Assembly: GCA_016210785.1 (NCBI GenBank)
Contig: JACQTN010000291.1
Coordinates: 1 to 8,092 of the forward strand
Reading direction: 5' to 3'
DNA from: Armatimonadota bacterium
GTDB lineage: Bacteria; Sysuimicrobiota; Sysuimicrobiia; Sysuimicrobiales; JACQTN01
DNA: 8,092 nt
A program made the position numbers and the translations under genes. The notes beneath the pieces are model-generated. The model was given only the letters and a program-made list of their open reading frames with translations, had not been told where the DNA came from and searched no databases. Below are positions 1 through 6,021 of the stretch, piece after piece (the stretch's first letter is position 1; the number at the start of each line of letters is the position of its first letter).

Positions 1-1075
1 CCGTGCGCCTCCACCAGATGACGCGCGATGGTCAGTCCGATGCCGCTGCCGCCGGCCGCGCGCGAGCGCGAGCGGTCCACCCGGTAGAACCGCTCGAACA
101 GGTGCGGCAGGTGCTCCACCGGGATGCCGACGCCTGTGTCGGTGACGGTCACCCGCGCGCCCTCCGGACCGCGCCTCGCCTCGACGCGCACGCGGCCGCC
201 GGCCGGGGTGAACTGCAGCGCGTTGCCCAGCAGGTTGATCATCACCTGCACGATGCGGTCTTCGTCCACTACGACCACGGGAAGGTCCGCCCCCACCTCC
301 ACCGCCACCGCGATCTCTTTGTCGTCAAACTGGGGGCGGAGCCGGGCCACCGCGGCCTGCACCAGCGCACCCACCTCCGCACGCCTGGCCTGCAGCGCAA
401 CCTGCCCCGCCTCCAGCCGGGACAGATCCTGGAGGTCCGACACCAGGCGCTGCAGGCGATCGGCCTCCCTGTGCACGGTCTGGAAAGTCTCCACGCCGGC
501 GGGGATCACGCCGTCGATGAGCCCCTCCATGTATCCCTTGATGCCGCTGAGCGGCGTGCGCAGCTCGTGCGCCACGTCGGCGATCAGAGCGCGTCGCTGC
601 TCCTCCGTGCGCGCCAGCGCCTCCGCCATGCGGTTGAAGCTGGCGCCCAGCCGGCCCAGTTCGTCCTCGCCGTGCACCGGGACCCGCTCGCCGTAACGCC
701 CGGCAGCGATGCGCTGGCTGGCCTCCATGAGCGAGCGCAGCGGCGTGACGCTGCGCCGCGTCTCCACCAGGCTCGCGGCGAACGCCGCGGCCAGCGCCGC
801 TGCGGCCGCCAGCAGGAAGGTCTCGGTCATCGCGCGCCGGACGGTGACCACCAGGTCCGCCTGTCCAGCCCCCATGCCCGGGCCCATGCCGCCGGGGCCC
901 ATGGGACCCCTACCCCCGCCACCCGGGCCAAACATGTGTTCCGTATGGCGCGTGAACGCCCGCGGGCCGGCGTACTCCGCCGCGGCCATGAAGACCACCA
1001 CGCCAACCAGGATGACCGCCAGGTAGGAAGCGAACAGCTTCCACCCGATGTGCCGCCGCACCATCGCCGGCCAGA

Positions 1076-1079
<4 letters not shown>
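1..1079 (-). CDS. Sensor histidine kinase of the second two-component pair, C-terminus cut by window edge
   Basis: Membrane sensor kinase that should autophosphorylate on His and pass phosphate to the regulator encoded just before it. The 359 visible codons show helix 1 (about 14-34), a short extracytoplasmic loop (35-80), helix 2 (about 84-105), HAMP (about 106-157), the H-box IADVAHELRTPL with His171, the N-box NLLGNALQFT with Asn286, the G1 box DTGVG (314-318), FERFYRVD (328-335) and the G2 box GGSGIGL (343-349). Perhaps 20-30 residues are missing. The loop has no PAS or other known sensor domain. Residues 45-69 contain two His and four Met in a Gly/Pro-rich run (HTEHMFGPGG, then GPMGPGGMGPGM). 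The GTG start at 1079 overlaps the regulator's stop as GTGA and has GAGGA nine bases upstream; the in-frame ATG at 1064 has no such site. Overlap implies translational coupling. The ligand is unknown; a metal is inferred from the loop only. Confidence 0.93.
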
Positions 1080-1777
<698 letters not shown>

Positions 1778-1794
1778 GGCCGCTCCGCCCACGC

Positions 1795-2910
1795 TCACGC
1801 CGTGCTGGCGCGGTCCGCTCCCCGCGCGTCGTCCCGCTCCCGGGGCAGGCCGATGGTGAAGCGTGCCCCCTGTCCTGGCGTGCTGTCCGCCATGATCAGG
1901 CCGCCCTGCATCTCCATCAGGCGCCGGGCGATCGCCAGCCCCAATCCGGCACCGGGCCGTTCCGAGCGCGCCCGATCGGCCTTGTAGAAGCGATCGAAGA
2001 TGTGCGGCAGGTGCTCCGGCGGAACGCCCGGTCCTTCATCCGCGACCTCCACGAACACATGCCCGTGCCGCTCGAAGACCCGCACCGTGACCTGGCCTCC
2101 GGCCGGCGTGAACTTGAGCGCGTTGTCCAGCAGGTTGGCCAGCACCTGCGCGGTGCGCTCCGCATCGGCCAGCACCGGGGGCAGCGCGGGCGGCACGCGA
2201 GTGGACAGGGTGATGCCGCGGCGATCCGCGGCGGGGCGGAACGACGCCGCGACCCGCGTCGCCAGGTCGCCGATCGCCGTGGCCGCCATGGTCGCCTGCC
2301 CGCGGCCCGACTCCAGCATGGAGAGGTCCAGCATTCCCTCCACCAGCCGGCCCAGGCGGTCCGCCTCGTGCTCGATGGCCTCCAGCAGCGCGGGTGATTC
2401 GCCCGCTCCAGGGGAGGTCGCGCCGGCGCCGTCGCGCGCGCCCATCTCCTCGCGCAGCGCCTCCACCGCCACCCGCAGGTTGGCCACCGGCGTGCGCAGC
2501 TCGTGGGAGGCGTCGGCGATGAAGGCGCGGCGCAGCAGGTCCATCCGCTCCAGCTCCGCGGCCATGGCGTTGAACCCGCGCGCCAGCTCGCCCAGCTCAT
2601 CGGCGGTGCGCGCGGGGACGCGCTGGGAGAGATCGCCCGCCGCCAGCCGGGCCGTGGCCGCGGTCATCTCCTGGATCGGCCGCGCGATGCTCCGCGCCAG
2701 CAGCAGCGCCAGGACCGAAGCGCCCAGCCCCGCCACCACGATGGCCCACCCGATGACCCACCGCATGTGCTGCACCTGCACGGCAAGGCTCACCCGCTGC
2801 GCGTAAAAGGTCTCGTGCTCGCGGGTAAGGTGAACGCCCAGAAAGGTGAGGGGCAGCAGGATGACGATCAGGTAGGTGGCCAGCAGCCTCGTGCGGACGT
2901 GGCGGAACAT
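1795..2910 (-). CDS. Sensor histidine kinase of the first two-component pair
   Basis: Complete 371-residue membrane histidine kinase. Helix 1 is about 9-28, the extracytoplasmic loop is only about 20 residues, helix 2 is about 51-72, and HAMP follows (73-125). The catalytic core has the H-box FIADASHELRTP with His136, an N-box NLLDNALKFT with Asn263, the G1 box DEGPGVP (291-297), FDRFYKAD (305-312) and the G2 box GAGLGLA (320-326). An Ala/Gly/Pro-rich insert (about 157-172) breaks the dimerisation helix region. The loop is too short for a folded sensor domain, so the signal may be sensed within the membrane or through a partner. It follows the first regulator after a 198-nt gap and overlaps the longer start of the second regulator. 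By order it pairs with the regulator at 3109-3789, but overlap with the other regulator leaves cross-talk open. Confidence 0.94.
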   Translation of the reverse strand: MFRHVRTRLLATYLIVILLPLTFLGVHLTREHETFYAQRVSLAVQVQHMRWVIGWAIVVAGLGASVLALLLARSIARPIQEMTAATARLAAGDLSQRVPARTADELGELARGFNAMAAELERMDLLRRAFIADASHELRTPVANLRVAVEALREEMGARDGAGATSPGAGESPALLEAIEHEADRLGRLVEGMLDLSMLESGRGQATMAATAIGDLATRVAASFRPAADRRGITLSTRVPPALPPVLADAERTAQVLANLLDNALKFTPAGGQVTVRVFERHGHVFVEVADEGPGVPPEHLPHIFDRFYKADRARSERPGAGLGLAIARRLMEMQGGLIMADSTPGQGARFTIGLPRERDDARGADRASTA

Positions 2911-2934
2911 GGCACGGCCCTAGCCTGCAAGGTT

Positions 2935-2963
2935 GGCTGGAGTGTCCTTACGCCACTCCAGCC
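2935..2963. repeat. Hairpin A between first regulator and its kinase
   Basis: Perfect 10-bp inverted repeat: GGCTGGAGTG at 2935-2944 and CACTCCAGCC at 2954-2963, with a 9-base loop. It lies 24 bases upstream of the kinase ATG at 2910, so in the transcript it could affect translation initiation or mark an mRNA processing site. No U-run follows, so a terminator is unlikely. Confidence 0.6.
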
Positions 2964-2971
2964 TTCATTTT

Positions 2972-3009
2972 GTTCCCGACCGGGGGAGGCCCTTCGCCTC
3001 CCCCACGAA
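2972..3009. repeat. Hairpin B, GC-rich inverted repeat, REP-like
   Basis: Perfect 9-bp stem GGGGGAGGC (2982-2990) and GCCTCCCCC (2996-3004) with a 5-base loop, flanked by outer arms GTTC (2972-2975) and GAAC (3006-3009). No T-run follows on either strand, so it is not a classical intrinsic terminator. The nested outer arms suggest a mobile or REP-type intergenic unit or an mRNA stabiliser; the assignment is inference. Confidence 0.55.
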
Positions 3010-3047
3010 CCCCCACCCGCGACGGTGGGAGTTCCAGATCACAGATG

Positions 3048-3090
3048 ATGCTCGGCCACGGCGAAGCCGGGCCTGCGCATGACCGAGCAT
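3048..3090. repeat. Hairpin C downstream of first regulator stop
   Basis: Inverted repeat ATGCTCGG (3048-3055) and CCGAGCAT (3083-3090), enclosing a smaller stem CGGC-GAA-GCCG (3059-3069). It begins 18 bases after the regulator's stop codon in the direction of transcription. It could attenuate or protect the 3' end of the regulator message; there is no U-tract. Confidence 0.45.
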
Positions 3091-3108
3091 GATTTCCCAG
3101 ACGCGTTC

Positions 3109-3789
3109 CTAGCCGGCGAGGCGGTAGCCGACGCCGTGCACGGTGAGGAGATGCTCCGGACGGCCCGGATCCCGCTCGATCTTCTCGCGCAGCCACCGCA
3201 CGTGCACGTCCAGCGTGCGCACGTCGCCGAAGAAATCCGCGCCCCACACGCGATCCAGCAGAAAGTTGCGCCCCAGCACGCGGCCGGGATAGGTGATGAA
3301 GAGCCGCAGCAACTCGAACTCCTTCGGCGACAGCGCCACCTCCCGCCCGCGCACCAGGACCTGACGGCGGGCCACGTCCATGACGATGCCCCCGGCGGCA
3401 ACCCGGGTCTGCGGCTCGCTCTGCGCCGCCATCTGGGCGCGGCGCAGGTGTGCCTTCACCCGTGCCACCAGTTCCCGGGGGCTGAATGGCTTGGTCACGT
3501 AGTCGTCGGCGCCCACCTCCAGCCCCACGACCTTGTCCACCTCAGCGGTGCGCGCGGTGAGCATGATGATGGGGACCAGCGAGAAGGCGCGCACCTGCCG
3601 GCAGACCTCGATGCCGTCCAGGCCGGGGAGCATCACGTCGAGGAGGATCAGGTCGGGCGCCTCGCGCCGCGCGGCCTCCACGGCCGCCGGCCCGTCACGG
3701 GCCACGGCCGCGTCGTATCCCTCCTTCTTGAGCAACAGGCGGAGGGACCGTGCCATCGTCTCCTCGTCCTCGACGATGAGAACCTTCAT
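3109..3789 (-). CDS. OmpR/PhoB-family response regulator, first pair
   Basis: Response regulator of 226 residues. The receiver domain begins at residue 2 with Glu7/Asp8, phosphoacceptor Asp51 in LLDVMLPGLDG, Thr78 in PIIMLTAR and Lys100 in YVTKPFSPREL. The winged-helix effector (about 130-226) ends in LTVHGVGYRLAG. I chose the ATG at 3789 because AAGGA lies five bases upstream and the domain starts immediately after; an open frame reaches 3837 but would add a 16-residue tail not typical of the family. It is close to the second regulator across the receiver (both have KPFSPRELVARVKA), consistent with an old duplication. It is the first gene of the four-gene signalling block, with its kinase 198 nt downstream. 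Target genes are not known; the 11-bp repeat array at 5972-6010 is a candidate. Confidence 0.95.
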   Translation of the reverse strand: MKVLIVEDEETMARSLRLLLKKEGYDAAVARDGPAAVEAARREAPDLILLDVMLPGLDGIEVCRQVRAFSLVPIIMLTARTAEVDKVVGLEVGADDYVTKPFSPRELVARVKAHLRRAQMAAQSEPQTRVAAGGIVMDVARRQVLVRGREVALSPKEFELLRLFITYPGRVLGRNFLLDRVWGADFFGDVRTLDVHVRWLREKIERDPGRPEHLLTVHGVGYRLAG

Positions 3790-3812
3790 TGCCGTCCTTC
3801 CCGGCACGGACT

Positions 3813-3831
3813 CATGCGACTGCAGCGCATG
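3813..3831. promoter_or_regulatory. Small dyad in leader of first response regulator
   Basis: Inverted repeat CATGCG (3813-3818) and CGCATG (3826-3831) around a 7-base spacer, 24-42 bases upstream of the regulator ATG. Its symmetry and place suit an operator or leader hairpin, but six-base arms can arise by chance at this GC content. Confidence 0.25.
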
Positions 3832-3882
3832 CCTCATTCACCAGCCTATCGTGAGGTCTCGAGCACAGACCATCGGGCGGGC

Positions 3883-3901
3883 GCCCGATTCCCAATCGGG
3901 C
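3883..3901. promoter_or_regulatory. Perfect dyad upstream of first response regulator
   Basis: GCCCGATT (3883-3890) and AATCGGGC (3894-3901) form a perfect 8-bp inverted repeat with a 3-base centre, about 95-112 bases upstream of the regulator ATG. No U-run follows on the minus strand, so an operator for a dimeric regulator is more likely than a terminator. I could not identify convincing -35/-10 boxes nearby. Confidence 0.35.
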
Positions 3902-4094
3902 CCGCGGGGCGATCGCTCCACACGTGATGCTCGCCTGGCATCCTCACGCAGGCAGGCGCGGTGCACACGACGTTGCCGCGGCGGGTGGGGCCTTCCCGGG
4001 ACGCCGGGGTATGCGGGCGTCGGGTCAGGGTGCGCCGCCCGGCGGCACGTGCTACCCCTGTACAAGGTGCTCCATGCTACCGCGCTCGCCGGAC

Positions 4095-5048
4095 TCACGG
4101 CTCGCCTCTGACGTCGGGCCCGGTGCGGCTCCGCGCCTGCGCGGCCGGCCACCGGAGCGACGCGGCCACGGAGATCAGCAGGATGCCGGCCACCACGGCC
4201 AGCGCTGGGGCGATGGGGATCTTGTACAGGTCGGTCAGCAGCATCTTCACGCCCACGAAGACCAGGATCGCCGACAGCCCGTAGTGCAGGTAGTGGAACA
4301 GCTCGATGACCCCGGCCAGGGCGAAGTACAGCGCGCGCAGCCCCAGGATGGCGAAGACGTTGGAGGTGTACACGATGAAGGGGTCGAGGGTGATGGCCAG
4401 GATGGCGGGGATGGAGTCCACCGCGAAGATCAGGTCCGTCGTCTCCACGATGAGGAGCACCACCAGAAGCGGCGTGGCCGCCCGGCGCCCCTCCCGGCGC
4501 ACCAGGAACCGGTCGCCCTCGTAGCCGTCCGTCACGGGCATGACGCGGCGGAGCAGGGCCAGGACCGGGTTGCGCTCCGGGTGGATCTCCTTGTCCTTCT
4601 GCAGCGCCATCCTGACGCCGGTCGCGACCAGGAAGGCGCCGAACACGTAGATGACCGCGTGGAACCGCTGGATGAGCGCCACGCCGGCGGCGATGAAGAC
4701 GGCCCGCATGATCAGCGCGCCCAGGATCCCCCAGAACAGGACCTTGTGCTGGTACGCGCCGGGCACGCGGAAGTACGAGAAGATCAGCACGAAGACGAAG
4801 ATGTTGTCCACGCTGAGGGACTTCTCGATCAGGTACCCGGCGAGGAACTCCAGGGCCGCCCGCGGGCCCTGCCACAGGTAGATCACCAGGTTGAACAGCA
4901 ACGCGAGGGCGATCCACACGGCGCTCCAGGCCAGCGCCTCCCGCAGCGTGACCGCGTGGGCCTTGCGGCGGAACACGCCCAGGTCCAGGGCGAGCATGCC
5001 CAGGACGAACAGGTTGAAGGCGATCCAGAAGAGGACGTGGGTGCCCAT
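4095..5048 (-). CDS. TerC/Alx-family integral membrane protein, probable Mn2+ exporter
   Basis: Polytopic membrane protein of 317 residues, the usual length of the Alx branch of the TerC family (E. coli Alx is about this size). Characterised members of this family export manganese or metallate exported enzymes. Family hallmarks are visible: LALDLGVF with Asp22, EKSLSVDNIFVF with Asp81, and ETTDLIFAVDSIPA with Glu202, Asp205 and Asp211. These are the conserved membrane acidic residues thought to handle the metal. A cytoplasmic loop at about 150-192 is charged, and the C-terminal tail is short and polar. The start at ATG 5048 gives the expected N-terminus (FWIAFNLFVLGMLALDLGVF). No clear ribosome binding site precedes it. 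It stands alone, separated from the upstream cupredoxin unit by a strong hairpin. Family membership is firm; manganese as substrate is inferred. Confidence 0.95.
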   Translation of the reverse strand: MGTHVLFWIAFNLFVLGMLALDLGVFRRKAHAVTLREALAWSAVWIALALLFNLVIYLWQGPRAALEFLAGYLIEKSLSVDNIFVFVLIFSYFRVPGAYQHKVLFWGILGALIMRAVFIAAGVALIQRFHAVIYVFGAFLVATGVRMALQKDKEIHPERNPVLALLRRVMPVTDGYEGDRFLVRREGRRAATPLLVVLLIVETTDLIFAVDSIPAILAITLDPFIVYTSNVFAILGLRALYFALAGVIELFHYLHYGLSAILVFVGVKMLLTDLYKIPIAPALAVVAGILLISVAASLRWPAAQARSRTGPDVRGEP

Positions 5049-5168
5049 GGCATCGCGGCGTGCGCGTGCGATCTGCGCAGGTGTTGGTTAGGGATCGAAG
5101 GCGGGGTTTCCTGTCAGCGCCGCGGCACACCGGCGGGTAGGGTGCGGGGGTGCGGAGAGCGGGCGAGT

Positions 5169-5224
5169 ACAGAAGACACGCAGGCGCTGGGCGCCGCCCT
5201 CCACCGGCGGCGCCCAGCGCCTGC
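5169..5224 (-). terminator. Perfect 19-bp hairpin, probable intrinsic terminator
   Basis: Arms 5180-5198 and 5206-5224 pair perfectly over 19 bp with a 7-base loop. On the minus strand the stem is followed by GTGTCTTCTGT, six T in eleven, an interrupted U-tract. It begins 30 bases after the stop of the 42-residue gene, so termination of the cupredoxin unit fits best. It also lies in the leader of the TerC-family gene, so a role there is possible. Confidence 0.6.
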
Positions 5225-5254
5225 ACAGCGCGGGCTACGACCGATATGTCTCCT

Positions 5255-5383
5255 TCATCTCCCAATGAGAAGCCAGCCCAGGACCAGGAGGAAGGCGCCC
5301 AGCGAGAGGATCAGCACCAGGGCGATCAGCCGGTCCCCGGCCAGTTGCTCGGGCTCCTCCGCCCGCCCCGGTATCCTGCCCAT
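5255..5383 (-). CDS. 42-residue single-helix membrane protein, cytochrome oxidase subunit IIa-like
   Basis: Very small gene 13 bases after the cupredoxin stop and in the same direction. The polar N-terminus (MGRIPGRAEEPEQLAGDR) is followed by one strong hydrophobic helix at about 19-40 (LIALVLILSLGAFLLVLGW) and a final GR. Architecture and helix pattern resemble the 34-residue subunit IIa of Thermus ba3 oxidase, recalled from memory, and its neighbour resembles ba3 subunit II. The ATG at 5383 has only a weak GGGA upstream, so coupling to the cupredoxin is likely. It ends 30 bases before the terminator hairpin, supporting a two-gene unit. The homology is not proven, since single helices of this kind are easy to match by chance. 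No subunit I is in the window. Confidence 0.6.
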   Translation of the reverse strand: MGRIPGRAEEPEQLAGDRLIALVLILSLGAFLLVLGWLLIGR

Positions 5384-5396
5384 CGCGTCGATCCCG

Positions 5397-5861
5397 CTAT
5401 CCCGTGACTTCGATGACCCCGCGCATCGCCGGGCTGTCCTTGCCACCGCAGCAGATGTCGCAGTAGAACTCGTAGCGGCCGGGGGCCAGCGGCCCCAGCG
5501 TGATCTCCCGTTGCGCGCGCGGCGGCACCCGCACGTCGATGCCCAGGGCCTCGACCCTGAACTGGTGCCATCCACCGCCGTCGGCGTGATACGGGCTGTC
5601 CGGGTTGACGATGGTGAGGCGCACCGCCTCCCGCGCCCGCACCCGGATCCTCTGGGGCTCGAACCCGGCCATGCTGGCGATGATCTGGACCGTGCCCGCC
5701 GCCGGCGGCGCCTGCCTGGCAGGCAGCACCGCCAGCAGCACGGCGGCCGCCAGCACGGCCGCGGCGATCCCTCCGCCCAGCAAGAGCCTCCACGGGAACC
5801 GCGCCGCCGGCGCCTCTTCTCCGGTCTCCGTCCCAGGCAATCGGCGTCTGTGTCTCCACAT
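5397..5861 (-). CDS. Membrane-anchored cupredoxin, cytochrome c oxidase subunit II-like with altered CuA loop
   Basis: Protein of 154 residues with one N-terminal helix (about 24-46), preceded by a basic segment, and an outward-facing cupredoxin domain (about 57-152). The fold and several motifs follow ba3-type subunit II: a strand with AGFEPQRIRVRA, then WHQFRVEALGIDVRVPP with His99, then APGRYEFYCDICCGG. Canonical CuA ligands are Cys-x3-Cys-x3-His-x2-Met. Here Cys134 and Cys138 keep the spacing, but Asp142 stands where His is expected, Met146 is one residue late, and Cys137 is an extra thiol. It may bind a single copper or an altered centre. I chose ATG 5861, with GGAG eight bases upstream, over TTG at 5897. 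It is first in a two-gene unit behind the 11-bp repeat array. Copper carriage or sensing is inferred; a terminal oxidase role is doubtful without subunit I. Confidence 0.88.
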   Translation of the reverse strand: MWRHRRRLPGTETGEEAPAARFPWRLLLGGGIAAAVLAAAVLLAVLPARQAPPAAGTVQIIASMAGFEPQRIRVRAREAVRLTIVNPDSPYHADGGGWHQFRVEALGIDVRVPPRAQREITLGPLAPGRYEFYCDICCGGKDSPAMRGVIEVTG

Positions 5862-5944
5862 CGCGCTCGCTCCGCTGCCGCGCCCGGCGGCCCGCAAGAA
5901 GCGGACACGGGGGTGCGGTGGTCGGTCTCCGTACGATCACCTTC

Positions 5945-5950
5945 ATCCTA
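5945..5950 (-). promoter_or_regulatory. Possible -10 element of cupredoxin unit
   Basis: TAGGAT on the minus strand (4 of 6 to TATAAT) lies 21 bases downstream of the last 11-bp box. In activator-dependent promoters the regulator boxes often replace a good -35, which would fit. A transcript from here would have a leader of about 75-80 nt. Weak evidence. Confidence 0.3.
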
Positions 5951-5971
5951 CTCGGACCAGCCCCCCGCGTG

Positions 5972-6010
5972 GTTAAGCGGGTGTTAGGGAGTCGTTAAGG
6001 TTTTCTTAAG
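5972..6010 (-). promoter_or_regulatory. Four phased 11-bp direct repeats, probable OmpR/PhoB-type operator
   Basis: On the plus strand the boxes are GTTAAG (5972), GTTAGG (5983), GTTAAG (5994) and CTTAAG (6005), each exactly 11 bp from the next. On the minus strand they read as CTTAA or CCTAA boxes separated by five bases. Head-to-tail boxes at one helical turn are how OmpR/PhoB-type regulators bind, two per dimer, so four boxes fit two dimers. The array starts 12 bases after the bactofilin-like gene's stop and ends 111 bases before the cupredoxin ATG, so the cupredoxin unit is the likely target. Two regulators of this class are encoded in the window. Confidence 0.7.
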
Positions 6011-6021
6011 ATCCGCAGTCC

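Larger units (their letters stand above)
3790..4094. other. Intergenic region between TerC-family gene and first response regulator
   Basis: This 305-nt gap holds no coding frame I can support. It should contain the end of the TerC-family transcript and the promoter of the signalling block. Seen in it: the two dyads listed separately and a 7-base direct repeat TGCTACC at 4050 and 4075. I see no terminator with a U-tract, tRNA or riboswitch fold. Confidence 0.5.

Noticed and set aside
2945..2956. TCCTTACGCCAC string at 2945-2956 that recurs at about 6018-6029
   Set aside because: The second copy is simply the coding end of the bactofilin-like gene; a 12-base match between a stop-codon region and a hairpin loop is most likely chance.
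4050..4081. Direct repeat TGCTACC 25 bp apart with a TGTACA palindrome between
   Set aside because: Two 7-base copies with no clear link to a promoter are too weak to call an operator.
5049..5254. yybP-ykoY manganese riboswitch before the TerC-family gene
   Set aside because: The region lacks the conserved GGGGAGUAG-type aptamer core; a GGGAGATGA string there is just the end of the small gene.
3838..5265. Long minus-strand open frame overlapping the TerC-family gene in another frame
   Set aside because: Arg/Pro/Gly-rich with no domain pattern; the TerC frame has all family motifs, so this is a frame shadow.
3924..5987. Very long plus-strand open frame (687 codons) antisense to the TerC-family gene, small gene and cupredoxin
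   Set aside because: Composition is His/Arg/Gln/Gly-rich low-complexity translation typical of antisense high-GC frames, and it covers three genes with clear family motifs.
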